NCBI RefSeq assembly: GCF_008642355.1
Contig: NZ_CP029193.1
Location: forward strand, 6,410,001 to 6,474,000
Reading direction: 5' to 3'
Source: Streptomyces venezuelae
GTDB lineage: Bacteria > Actinomycetota > Actinomycetes > Streptomycetales > Streptomycetaceae
DNA length: 64,000 nt
Under the pieces are notes generated by a model that was not told the DNA's origin, ran no database searches, and saw nothing but the letters and a program-made list of their open reading frames with translations. A program made the position numbers and the translations under genes. Below, piece by piece: positions 30,500 through 38,469 of the stretch. Position 1 is the stretch's first letter; every line of letters begins with the position of its first letter.

Positions 30500-32349
30500 C
30501 CACGATCCTGCACGAGAGGCCCGCGGACGCGGGCCAGTACGCACTGTGGGCCGAAGCCACCATCGACCCGTCCATCAGCGGCGGCGGCTACTTCGTGGCG
30601 ACCTTCCACGGGGCGGTCGACGCCCACCACCTGGAGGCCGCCGCACGAGCCGTGCTGCACCGGCACGAACCGCTGCGGTCGGTACTGCGCCTGGTCGACG
30701 GCCAGTTGCGGCAGTGCGTCCTGCCGGCCGAGGAGGCCTGCGACTTCGAGCACGGCGACCTCCCTTGCGAGGACGGCGCCGAGCGCGCCGCCGTCCGTGC
30801 CTGGCGCGAGCGGCCCGAACAGCACCGACACTGGGACCTGGCCACGGAGGCGCCCATCCGGTTCCGGCTCCTCAGGCACGCCCCCGACCGCTGCTCGGTC
30901 GTGTTCGAGGCCCATCACGCCGGATTCGACGGGCGCAGCAAGTTCCTCGTGGCCCGCGACTTCTCCGCCTGCCTCGGGGACCTCCGGGCGGGGCGGGCCG
31001 TGCGCCCGACGCCGCTGGCCGCGCCCGACACCCCGGTGGCCCCGAGGGAGGTGACCGAGGAGGCCATCGAGTTCTGGCGGACCGCCGTCGACAGGGCCGA
31101 GCCGATGGCGCTGCCCGAAGGCGGACGCCTGGGGCAGCGGACGGTCACCGCGTCGCCGACGATCGAACTGGACCCGTCCGCGGTCGCCGCCCTCCGTACG
31201 AAGGCACAGGCGCTGGAGGTGAGCACCTTCACCATGCTCATGGCGGCGCTCACCCGCCAACTGGCCGTCTACGGCAACACCGAGTCGCTGCTGGCCCTGG
31301 CCTCCGACGTGAGCGACGAGCACACCGGCCACGTCGCCGGGCTCCAGATCAACGTGGTCCCCGTGGCCCTGGAGACGGCCCGGAGCGCCTCGACCGAGCA
31401 GTCCGTGGCCACCGCGCGCCGGGCGCTGACCCAACTGGCGCGCAACCGCCGCGTCCCCTTCGTCGACCTGGTCGCCGGTGTGCCCGGCAAGCCGCTGGCC
31501 CGGCTCAGCACCGAACTCGGCCTGTCCTTCCCCCGGCCGCCGGCCGGCCTGGACCTGGACGTCCCGGGCCTGCGCTCCGCCTGGGACTTCTTCACGCCGA
31601 ACACCAACGCGGCCCTGGCCAGGACCCTGCAGATCCGGGCGGACTGGCCGCGGTGCCGGGTGCGCCTCGACTACCGCCAGGACCTCATGGGCGCAGCGGA
31701 GGCCGAGCAGCTCCTGGCCGACTTCCGCACCGCCGTCTCCGACCTCGCCGCCGACCGCACGACCTCCTCGGTCGCCCCGGCACGCGCGGACCGCCCGGCC
31801 CCCGCGGCCGGCGGATCCCCGTACCTCCGCGGCGACGTCCGCGCGGGGACCGTGCACGACGACGACGCTCCCCAGCCGCCCACGCTGGCACCCGCGGAGG
31901 GCGTCGCGTTCACGGTCCACGGCCCGTCGGGACAGCCGCTGCCGCGATCCATCGCGGGTACGGTGCGGGTCCTGCTGCCCGACGGCCGCGAGATCCCCAC
32001 CGAGGACTGCGGATACGTCGCCGCCGACGGCCGCGTGCGGCTCCTCGGACCGCGGGACGGCCGGTGGATACGCACCCGCAGCCTGATCGACGCCTCCGCC
32101 GTCGCCCGTGTCGCCCGCACCCACCCCTGGGTCCGGGAAGCGGAGGTGCGCATGGAACAGGCCCGGACGGCGACCGCGGTGCTCACCGTGACCGGCCCGT
32201 CCACGGGCGCCCCGAGCGCGCGCGACATCCGTGCCCATCTGCGCACCTGGCTGCACGGCGGTGACCTGCCCGGACGCATCAGAGTCACCGTTTCCGACCC
32301 CGATACGAGCACCGACCCCAGCACCGACGCTGACAGTGAAGAAGGATGA
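30496..32349 (+). CDS. Stand-alone condensation protein with a degenerate adenylation-type tail
   Basis: A 617-residue protein. Residues 1-430 are a C domain (AGQYALWAEATIDPSISGGGYF; active-site HHAGFDG near residue 138; later DFFTPNTNAALARTLQI). Residues ~470-600 look like a reduced C-terminal subdomain of an adenylation enzyme: GTVRVLLPDGREIP, GYVAADGRVRLLGPRDGRWI, then a segment like the post-hinge part of A domains (VARVARTHPWVREAEVRME). The A10 lysine region is absent, so adenylation is not expected. With an intact HHxxxDG it could join an acyl-CoA starter to the carrier-bound imino acid. Its start overlaps the A gene stop (ATGA). Confidence 0.8.
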   Translation: MTTILHERPADAGQYALWAEATIDPSISGGGYFVATFHGAVDAHHLEAAARAVLHRHEPLRSVLRLVDGQLRQCVLPAEEACDFEHGDLPCEDGAERAAVRAWRERPEQHRHWDLATEAPIRFRLLRHAPDRCSVVFEAHHAGFDGRSKFLVARDFSACLGDLRAGRAVRPTPLAAPDTPVAPREVTEEAIEFWRTAVDRAEPMALPEGGRLGQRTVTASPTIELDPSAVAALRTKAQALEVSTFTMLMAALTRQLAVYGNTESLLALASDVSDEHTGHVAGLQINVVPVALETARSASTEQSVATARRALTQLARNRRVPFVDLVAGVPGKPLARLSTELGLSFPRPPAGLDLDVPGLRSAWDFFTPNTNAALARTLQIRADWPRCRVRLDYRQDLMGAAEAEQLLADFRTAVSDLAADRTTSSVAPARADRPAPAAGGSPYLRGDVRAGTVHDDDAPQPPTLAPAEGVAFTVHGPSGQPLPRSIAGTVRVLLPDGREIPTEDCGYVAADGRVRLLGPRDGRWIRTRSLIDASAVARVARTHPWVREAEVRMEQARTATAVLTVTGPSTGAPSARDIRAHLRTWLHGGDLPGRIRVTVSDPDTSTDPSTDADSEEG

Positions 32350-32351
32350 CC

Positions 32352-33670
32352 ATGGACGAGCTTTCGGCAGCTGTGATCGCGGGCGCCTCGCCCGACGTAC
32401 TGGAGAGCCTTCCGGTCCCCGCCGAATACAACGCTGCCCATCTGCGAGCCGAGGACGTCGGCATCTTCTCCGGTGTGGAGGACAAGGACGTCCGCAAGAC
32501 CATTCACCTCGGCAGGGTCCCGATGCCGGAACTCGCCCCCGACGAGGTGCTGGTCGCCGTCATGGCGGCGGCGATGAACTACAACACCATCTGGTCCGCG
32601 ACCTTCGAGCCGCTGCCCACCTTCAACTTCCTGCGCCACTACGGCAAGCAGGGCGGCTGGGCCGCCCGGCACGACCAGCCCTACCACGTGCTCGGCTCGG
32701 ATGCCGCCGGAGTGATCGTGCGCGTCGGTGACGGGGTGCGCAACTGGAAGGTCGGCGACCACGTCGCCGTGGCGACGGCACACGTCGACGACCAGGAACC
32801 GCTGACCCAGCACGACGGCATGCTGGGGCACGAGCAGCGGGCCTGGGGATTCGAGACGAACTTCGGCGGTCTCGCCGACTACGCGGTCGTCCGGGCCAGC
32901 CAGTTGCTGCCCAAGGCCGCCCACCTCACCTGGGAGGAGGCGGCCAGCAATCCGCTGTGCGCCGGCACGGCCTACCGGATGCTCGTGAGCGAGCGCGGTG
33001 CCAACATGCGTCAGGGCGACGTGGTGCTGGTGTGGGGCGCGGCGGGCGGCCTCGGCGGCTACGCCGTCCAGTTCGTCCGCAACGGCGGCGGCATACCGGT
33101 CGGCATCGTCAGTTCGGACGAGAAGGCCGAGGTCGCGCGCAAGCTCGGCTGCGAACTGGTCATCGACCGCCGGGAGATCGGCGAGATCTCCGCCGACCCG
33201 GACGTCACCGTGGCCGCGGGCAAGCGGCTCGGGAAGATCATCAGGCGTGAGGTCGGCGAGGACCCGAACATCGTCTTCGAGCACGTCGGCCGCGAGACGT
33301 TCGGAGTCTCGGTGTTCGTCGCCCGTCGCGGCGGCACCATCGTGACGTGCGGATCGAGCACGGGGTACCAGCACACCTTCGACAACCGCTACCTGTGGAT
33401 GCGGCTGAAGAAGATCGTCGGCAGCCACGGGGCGAATCTGTACGAGCAGCACCAGGCGAACCGCCTCATCCAGCGCGGCAAGGTGATGCCGATGCTGTCC
33501 GCGGTGCACCCGTTCCAGGAGACGGGCGAGGCCGCACGGGCGATCCAGCTGAACGAGCACCTCGGCAAGGTCGGCGTGCTCTGCCTGTCGCCGGCCGCCG
33601 GGCTCGGCGTCACCGACCCGGCGCTGCGCGCGCGCATCGGCGAGGACCGGGTCGCCCCGCTGATGACGGC

Positions 33671-33674
<4 letters not shown>
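32352..33674 (+). CDS. ccr: Crotonyl-CoA carboxylase/reductase homologue
   Basis: A 440-residue NADPH-dependent MDR-family enzyme. Typical CCR features are MPELAPDEVLVAVMAAAMNYNTIWSA (near residue 60), FNFLRHYGKQGGWAARHDQPYHVLGSDAAGVIV, the dinucleotide site GDVVLVWGAAGGLGGYAVQFVRNGG and FEHVGRETFGVSVFVARRGGTIVTCGSSTGYQH. CCRs reductively carboxylate enoyl-CoAs to alkylmalonyl-CoAs. Secondary-metabolic paralogues often take longer chains than crotonyl-CoA. With the epimerase and mutase of this cluster it should start an alkylmalonyl to alkylsuccinyl route. I prefer the ATG at 32352, with AAGAAGG 6 bases upstream; an ATG at 32346 overlaps the previous stop. Chain-length preference is not readable by eye. 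Confidence 0.92.
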
Positions 33675-34122
<448 letters not shown>

Positions 34123-34126
<4 letters not shown>

Positions 34127-34917
34127 CGGGGGAGCCGCTGCACGCCCTGCTGGAATCCGCCCGGCAGGGCAGCACCCGCGCGCTGGCCCGCCTCATGGGG
34201 CGTGCGGAGAACCATGACCTCGCGGCCGCCGACCTCGGCGCCCCGGGCGCGGCGGGTGCTGCCGGTGCGGCCTGCCCGGTCATCGGCCTGACCGGTCCGC
34301 CGGGTGTCGGCAAGTCGACGTTCGTCTCCTGCCTCGTCGCCGAGTACCGGCGGCGCGGGAAGCGGGTGGCGGTGCTCTGCTTCGACCCCTCGTCGCCGGT
34401 GACCGGCGGCGCGCTGCTCGGCGACCGCATCCGTATGCAGGCGCATGCGGACGACCCGGGGGTGTTCATCCGGTCGGCCTCCAGCCGGGGTCACCTCGGT
34501 GGCCTCTCGGCGACCGCCCGGCCCATGATCGCGGTCCTGTCCGCGGCCGGGTTCGACGTCATCCTGATCGAGACGGTCGGGGCCGGGCAGTCGGAGGTCG
34601 AGATCGCGTCGGTCGCCGACCGGACCGTCGTCGTCCTCGCCCCCGGCGCGGGCGACGGAATCCAGTTGGCCAAGGCCGGTGTGCTGGAGGTCGCCGACCT
34701 GTACGTCGTGAACAAGGCGGACCAGGACGGGGTCCACGGGCTGGTCCGCGAACTGCGTGCGATGGTCGCGCTGGGCACCCGGGACATCCCCGTGGTGACG
34801 ACCACGGCGAGTCGGGGCGAAGGGGCCGCGGAGGTCATCTCGGCCCTCGGCACCGAGAACCCGGCGGACGCGACGAATGCGCCGGACGCGCCGGGCGTGA
34901 CGAACTCGCCGGCATAG
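34123..34917 (+). CDS. MeaB/ArgK-type GTPase chaperone of the mutase
   Basis: A 264-residue G3E GTPase. The Walker A is VIGLTGPPGVGKSTFVSCL (near residue 60), with LCFDPSSPVTGGALLGDRIRM, SSRGHLGGLSATA, LIETVGAGQSEVEI and the guanine motif VVNKAD. MeaB proteins protect and reload B12 mutases. The last ~25 residues are a low-complexity NPADATNAPDAPGVTNSPA tail. The helical C-terminal dimerisation arm of typical ~330-residue MeaB proteins seems to be missing. The GTG start overlaps the B12-subunit stop (GTGA), showing that it serves this mutase. Confidence 0.9.
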
Positions 34918-34934
34918 GCGGGCTCTCCGGGGCG

Positions 34935-35510
34935 TCACTCCTCCGGGCGTACGTCCACGGACGACCGGGCTGACCGGGTCGCACCACCACTACCACCGTC
35001 GTCGTCGAGGAGGGGGAACAGCCGGGCGACCGCGGCCACGGGCCTCGCCCCCGCGACGGCCCGGTGGTCCCGGTCGCGATACGCGCCCACCAACAGCCTG
35101 ATGGAAGCGGCGAGTTCGGCCATCTCCGCCGGGGTGAGGTGGACCACGGCGCTGAACGACTCGTCGTGCTTCCAGTCGGCCGGCGCCCGGTCCCGGTGAC
35201 TCAGCCAGTGCTGGTAGCTCTCGTCCTCCAACCCCCGTGCCAGATCGTCGAACCGCTCCGGCGCGTTCTGGTCCGGCGGGGGCCCCGACTCCCACCTGAG
35301 CCGCCACGGCCGCGCCCGGCCGCCCTCCCGCGGAACCTCCTCGATGAGGCCGTGCCGGGCGAGTTGGCGCAGGTGGAAGGAGCAGAGGCCGGAGCTGTGG
35401 CCGAGGCGGGCGGCGGCCTGTGTGGACGTGACGGTGCCGAGCTCGGCCAGCAGGTCCAGCAGGGCGACGCGCACGGGATGGTCCGGTAGGGACTGTCGGG
35501 CACGGCTCAA
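34935..35510 (-). CDS. ArsR-like winged-helix regulator
   Basis: A ~191-residue regulator transcribed away from the deformylase gene. The DNA-binding domain (PVRVALLDLLAELGTVTSTQAAARLGHSSGLCSFHLRQLARHGLIEEV) is the ArsR/winged-helix pattern. The C-terminal part (YQHWLSHRDRAP..VHLTPAEMAELAASIRLLVGAYRDR) is common in Streptomyces paralogues with unknown ligands. I prefer the TTG at 35510, because GGGAG lies 6 bases upstream. A GTG at 35552 is in frame but has no ribosome site and would lie inside the operator. It is the only regulator gene inside the cluster, and may control itself, the deformylase, or both. Confidence 0.78.
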   Translation of the reverse strand: MSRARQSLPDHPVRVALLDLLAELGTVTSTQAAARLGHSSGLCSFHLRQLARHGLIEEVPREGGRARPWRLRWESGPPPDQNAPERFDDLARGLEDESYQHWLSHRDRAPADWKHDESFSAVVHLTPAEMAELAASIRLLVGAYRDRDHRAVAGARPVAAVARLFPLLDDDGGSGGATRSARSSVDVRPEE

Positions 35511-35551
35511 CGTGTGCTCCCTGGCGGGTGTTTGACGGTCGTTGTCGCTCA

Positions 35552-35578
35552 CTTTGCAAAGGCTGCTACTTTGGAAAG
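35552..35578. promoter_or_regulatory. Twin CTTTGCAAAG-type operators between regulator and deformylase
   Basis: A perfect 10-bp palindrome CTTTGCAAAG (35552-35561) and a near-perfect copy CTTTGGAAAG (35569-35578) lie 17 bp apart centre to centre, in the divergent promoter region. Each has the size of a winged-helix half-turn site. They are upstream of both the ArsR-like gene and the deformylase, so the encoded regulator is the natural candidate to bind here. Confidence 0.65.
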
Positions 35579-35598
35579 CGTTCGGTCAAGCTGGGCAG

Positions 35599-35631
35599 GC
35601 GCCGGCCGGGGAGCACGTCCCCGGCCGGCGC
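35599..35631 (+). other. Perfect 14-bp stem-loop in the deformylase 5' leader
   Basis: The left arm GCGCCGGCCGGGGA (35599-35612) pairs perfectly with TCCCCGGCCGGCGC (35618-35631) around a 5-base loop, GCACG. It lies between the operators and the deformylase start, so it should be in the 5' untranslated RNA. No U-run follows. It could attenuate transcription, insulate the gene from upstream transcription, or stabilise the mRNA. Confidence 0.7.
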
Positions 35632-35659
35632 GTGCATGTGCGGAAGGCGTGGAAACTCC

Positions 35660-36319
35660 ATGGCAGTTCGGAACGGTGACATCTCGCAGGACCGCCGGGT
35701 GCGGGTACAGGGGGAGCCGGTCGACTCCTACCCGCAGCTCGCCCCGGAGGTCGAACGGGGTGCGGTGCACCGCATCACCGTCGTCGGGGAGGAGATCCTG
35801 AACCGGCGCTGCCGGGAGGTCACCGAGTTCGGCACGCCCGAGCTCTCGCAGTTGATCGACGACATGTTCGCCACGAACCAGGTGGCCAACGGCGCGGGCC
35901 TAGCGGCCAACCAGATCGACGTGGACCTTCAGTTGTTCGTGTGGGACATCGTGGACGACTGGGGAGTGCGCCATGTCGGGCACATCGCCAATCCGGTCCT
36001 GGACGAGATCGCGACCGAGGATCGCGTGCTGGTCGAGGAGTCGGAGGGCTGCCTGTCCGTGCCGGGTCCGTACCGCATGGTGCCCCGGCTCGACCGCGCG
36101 GTGGTGCGAGGCCGCGACAAGGACGGCAACCCTCTCGTGATCGAGGGCCGGGGCTACTTCGCCCGCTGCCTCCAGCACGAGACGGACCACCTGCACGGCC
36201 ACCTCTACCTGGACCGGCTCAGCAAGCGGGAACGGAAGTCCGCGCTGCGCGAGATGGAGGGCTCCAAGGAGGAGACGTTCGCCCGCCGCGCCGCCGCGGC
36301 CAAGAAGCTGGGCAAGTGA
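35660..36319 (+). CDS. def: Peptide deformylase, probable self-resistance copy
   Basis: A 219-residue deformylase with all three metal/active-site motifs: motif 1 GAGLAANQ (78-85), motif 2 EGCLS (129-133, metal Cys131) and motif 3 HETDH (173-177). It removes the formyl group from nascent proteins. An N-terminal extension of ~38 residues precedes the catalytic domain, as in one class of Streptomyces deformylases. The family GVG of motif 1 is GAG here, and the following strand (QLFVWDIVDDWGV) departs from the usual VFVYDCPDD. Deformylase is the bacterial target of actinonin. A divergent copy at the end of a cluster encoding an alkylsuccinyl-type pathway therefore suggests self-resistance (inference). 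A weak ribosome site precedes the ATG; an in-frame ATG at 35636 is possible. Confidence 0.92.
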   Translation: MAVRNGDISQDRRVRVQGEPVDSYPQLAPEVERGAVHRITVVGEEILNRRCREVTEFGTPELSQLIDDMFATNQVANGAGLAANQIDVDLQLFVWDIVDDWGVRHVGHIANPVLDEIATEDRVLVEESEGCLSVPGPYRMVPRLDRAVVRGRDKDGNPLVIEGRGYFARCLQHETDHLHGHLYLDRLSKRERKSALREMEGSKEETFARRAAAAKKLGK

Positions 36320-36359
36320 CGGCTTGCATGATCATCCGCGGGTGAGGTGAACTTGAGCC

Positions 36360-36800
36360 ATGCTGACGCGAATTGATCACATCGGGATCGCCTGCTTCGA
36401 CCTCGACAAGACCATCGAGTTCTACCGTGAGACGTACGGTTTCGAGGTCCTCCACATCGAGGCCAACGAGGAACAGGGCCTCCGGGAGGCGATGTTGAGG
36501 ATCAACGGGACGTCGGACGGCGGTATGAGTTGCCTCCAGCTCCTGGAGTCGACCCGCGAGGACTCCGTGGTGGGCAAGTGGCTGGCCAAGAACGGCGAGG
36601 GCGTCCACCACATCGCGTTCGGCACGGCGGACGTGGACGGCGACGCCGACGCCATCCGGGACAAGGGAATCCGGGTGCTCTACGACGAGCCGCGGATCGG
36701 GTCCATGGGGTCGCGGATCACCTTCCTGCATCCCAAGGACTGCCACGGGGTGCTGACCGAACTCGTCACGGCCGCGCCGTCGGACCGGGCCGGGCACTGA
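36360..36800 (+). CDS. Methylmalonyl/alkylmalonyl-CoA epimerase
   Basis: A 146-residue VOC-fold protein (MLTRIDHIGIACFDLDKTIEFYRETYGFEV..GEGVHHIAFGTADVDGDADAIRDKGIRVL..GSRITFLHPKDCHGVLTELV). This is a clear methylmalonyl-CoA epimerase with the His/Glu metal ligands in place (DHIG, HHIAFG, TELV). Epimerases supply the (R) isomer to B12 mutases, whereas CCR makes the (S) isomer, so it completes the CCR-epimerase-mutase route. It could instead be the housekeeping gene. It starts 40 bases after the deformylase stop with GAGGTGA upstream and is the last co-directional gene before the MurA block. Confidence 0.88.
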   Translation: MLTRIDHIGIACFDLDKTIEFYRETYGFEVLHIEANEEQGLREAMLRINGTSDGGMSCLQLLESTREDSVVGKWLAKNGEGVHHIAFGTADVDGDADAIRDKGIRVLYDEPRIGSMGSRITFLHPKDCHGVLTELVTAAPSDRAGH

Positions 36801-36813
36801 CCCGCCCGCGTCC

Positions 36814-36833
36814 GACGGCGCTCCGCCGCCGTC
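36814..36833. terminator. Short bidirectional hairpin between convergent epimerase and murA genes
   Basis: GACGGCG (36814-36820) pairs with CGCCGTC (36827-36833) around a 6-base loop, in the 31-base gap between two convergent genes. Its arm touches the murA stop codon. It is a plausible but short terminator without a T-run. Confidence 0.45.
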
Positions 36834-38361
36834 AGATGTCCCGGAACGTCTCGATCTGCGCGCCCACCGAGTTCAGGCGCTCCGCCAGGTCCTCGTAGCC
36901 GCGGTTGATCACGTACACGTTGCGCAGCACCGACGTGCCCTCGGCGGCCATCATCGCGAGCAGGACGACCACGGCGGGGCGCAGGGCGGGCGGGCACATC
37001 ATCTCCGCCGCGCGCCAGCGGGTCGGGCCCTCCACCAGGACGCGGTGCGGGTCCAGGAGCTGGAGGCGGCCGCCGAGGCGGTTGAGGTCCGTGAGGTAGA
37101 TCGCGCGGTTGTCGTAGACCCAGTCGTGGATCAGCGTCTTGCCCTGCGCCGCCGCCGCGATGGCCGCGAAGAAGGGCACGTTGTCGATGTTCAGGCCGGG
37201 GAACGGCATCGGGTGGATCTTGTCGATCGGCGCCTCCAGCTTGGAGGGGCGGACCGTGAGGTCGATCAGGCGGGTACGGCCGTTGTCGGCCGGGTACTCC
37301 GCGCTGCGGTCGTGGTCGAGGCCCATCTCCTCCAGGACCGCGAGCTCGATCTCCAGGAACTCGATCGGCACCCGGCGCACCGTCAGTTCCGACTCCGTGA
37401 CGACCGCGGCGGCCAGCAGGCTCATCGCCTCGACCGGGTCCTCGGAGGGGGAGTAGTCGACGTCGACGTCGATGGTGGGGACGCCGTGCACGGTCAGGGT
37501 GGTCGTGCCGATGCCCTCCACCTTGACGCCGAGCGCCTCCAGGAAGAAGCACAGGTCCTGGACCATGTAGTTCGAGGACGCGTTGCGGATGACGGTCGTG
37601 CCCGCGCCCCGCGCCGCGGCGAGCAGCGCGTTCTCGGTGACCGTGTCCCCGCGCTCGGTCAGGACGATCGGGCGGTCGGGGGAGACGTCGCGGGCGACCG
37701 TCGCGTGGTACAGCCCCTCGGTCGCCGCGATGTCCAGGCCGAACCTGCGCAGCGCGATCATGTGTGGCTCGATCGTGCGGGTGCCCAGGTCACAGCCGCC
37801 CGCGTAGGGCAGCTTGAAGTGGTCCATGCGGTGCAGCAGCGGGCCGAGGAACATGATGATCGAGCGGGTGCGGCGGGCCGCCTCCGCGTCGATGGCGTCC
37901 ATGTCCAGCTTGGCGGGCGGCACGATCTCCAGGTCGACGCCGTCGTTGATCCAACGGGTGCGTACCCCGATGGAGTTGAGGACCTCCAGGAGGCGGTAGA
38001 CCTCCTCGATGCGGGCCACGCGGCGCAGCACCGTACGGCCCTTGTTCAGGAGGGACGCACAGAGCAGCGCCACGCACGCGTTCTTGCTCGTCTTGACGTC
38101 GATGGCGCCGGAGAGCCGACGGCCGCCGACAACTCGCAGATGCATGGGGCCCGCGTACCCGAGCGAGACGATTTCACTGTCGAGAGCCTCGCCGATTCGG
38201 GCGATCATCTCAAGGCTGATGTTCTGGTTGCCGCGCTCGATGCGGTTCACGGCGCTCTGGCTGGTGGAGAGCGCCTCGGCGAGCTGCGTCTGCGTCCAGC
38301 CGCGGTGCTGCCGGGCGTCGCGAATGAGCTTGCCGATGCGTACGAGGTAGTCGTCTGCCAT
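36832..38361 (-). CDS. murA: UDP-GlcNAc 1-carboxyvinyltransferase with N-terminal XRE HTH domain
   Basis: A 509-residue fusion. Residues ~5-65 are a Cro/C1-type helix-turn-helix (IGKLIRDARQHRGWTQTQLAEALSTSQSAVNRIERGNQNISLEMIARIGEAL). From ~74 it is an EPSP-synthase-fold MurA (LRVVGGRRLSGAIDVKTSKNACVALLCASLL). The catalytic cysteine is present in YAGGCDLGTRTIEPHM. MurA enzymes add enolpyruvate to UDP-GlcNAc at the first committed step of peptidoglycan synthesis. This HTH-fused paralogue occurs in Streptomyces beside aconitase, as here. The HTH suggests a DNA-binding role as well; a palindrome lies 12 bases upstream of the start. Confidence 0.9.
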   Translation of the reverse strand: MADDYLVRIGKLIRDARQHRGWTQTQLAEALSTSQSAVNRIERGNQNISLEMIARIGEALDSEIVSLGYAGPMHLRVVGGRRLSGAIDVKTSKNACVALLCASLLNKGRTVLRRVARIEEVYRLLEVLNSIGVRTRWINDGVDLEIVPPAKLDMDAIDAEAARRTRSIIMFLGPLLHRMDHFKLPYAGGCDLGTRTIEPHMIALRRFGLDIAATEGLYHATVARDVSPDRPIVLTERGDTVTENALLAAARGAGTTVIRNASSNYMVQDLCFFLEALGVKVEGIGTTTLTVHGVPTIDVDVDYSPSEDPVEAMSLLAAAVVTESELTVRRVPIEFLEIELAVLEEMGLDHDRSAEYPADNGRTRLIDLTVRPSKLEAPIDKIHPMPFPGLNIDNVPFFAAIAAAAQGKTLIHDWVYDNRAIYLTDLNRLGGRLQLLDPHRVLVEGPTRWRAAEMMCPPALRPAVVVLLAMMAAEGTSVLRNVYVINRGYEDLAERLNSVGAQIETFRDI

Positions 38362-38372
38362 GAGTCGTACGT

Positions 38373-38390
38373 TATCTCAGATATGAGATG
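38373..38390. promoter_or_regulatory. Palindromic operator upstream of the HTH-murA gene
   Basis: TATCTC-AGATAT-GAGATG, with perfect inner arms ATCTCA/TGAGAT at 38374-38389, lies directly upstream of the murA start. The same layout, TATCTC-N6-GAGATA, occurs upstream of aconitase at 43168-43185. The HTH domain of MurA itself is a candidate binder. Confidence 0.6.
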
Positions 38391-38469
38391 CCGTACGCGC
38401 TGGGGTAGGCCATCTGAGGTTCGGCCGTAAGAGGGGCTTTCTCCCGGTTCGCCGAGGCGCGGGGGGAGC

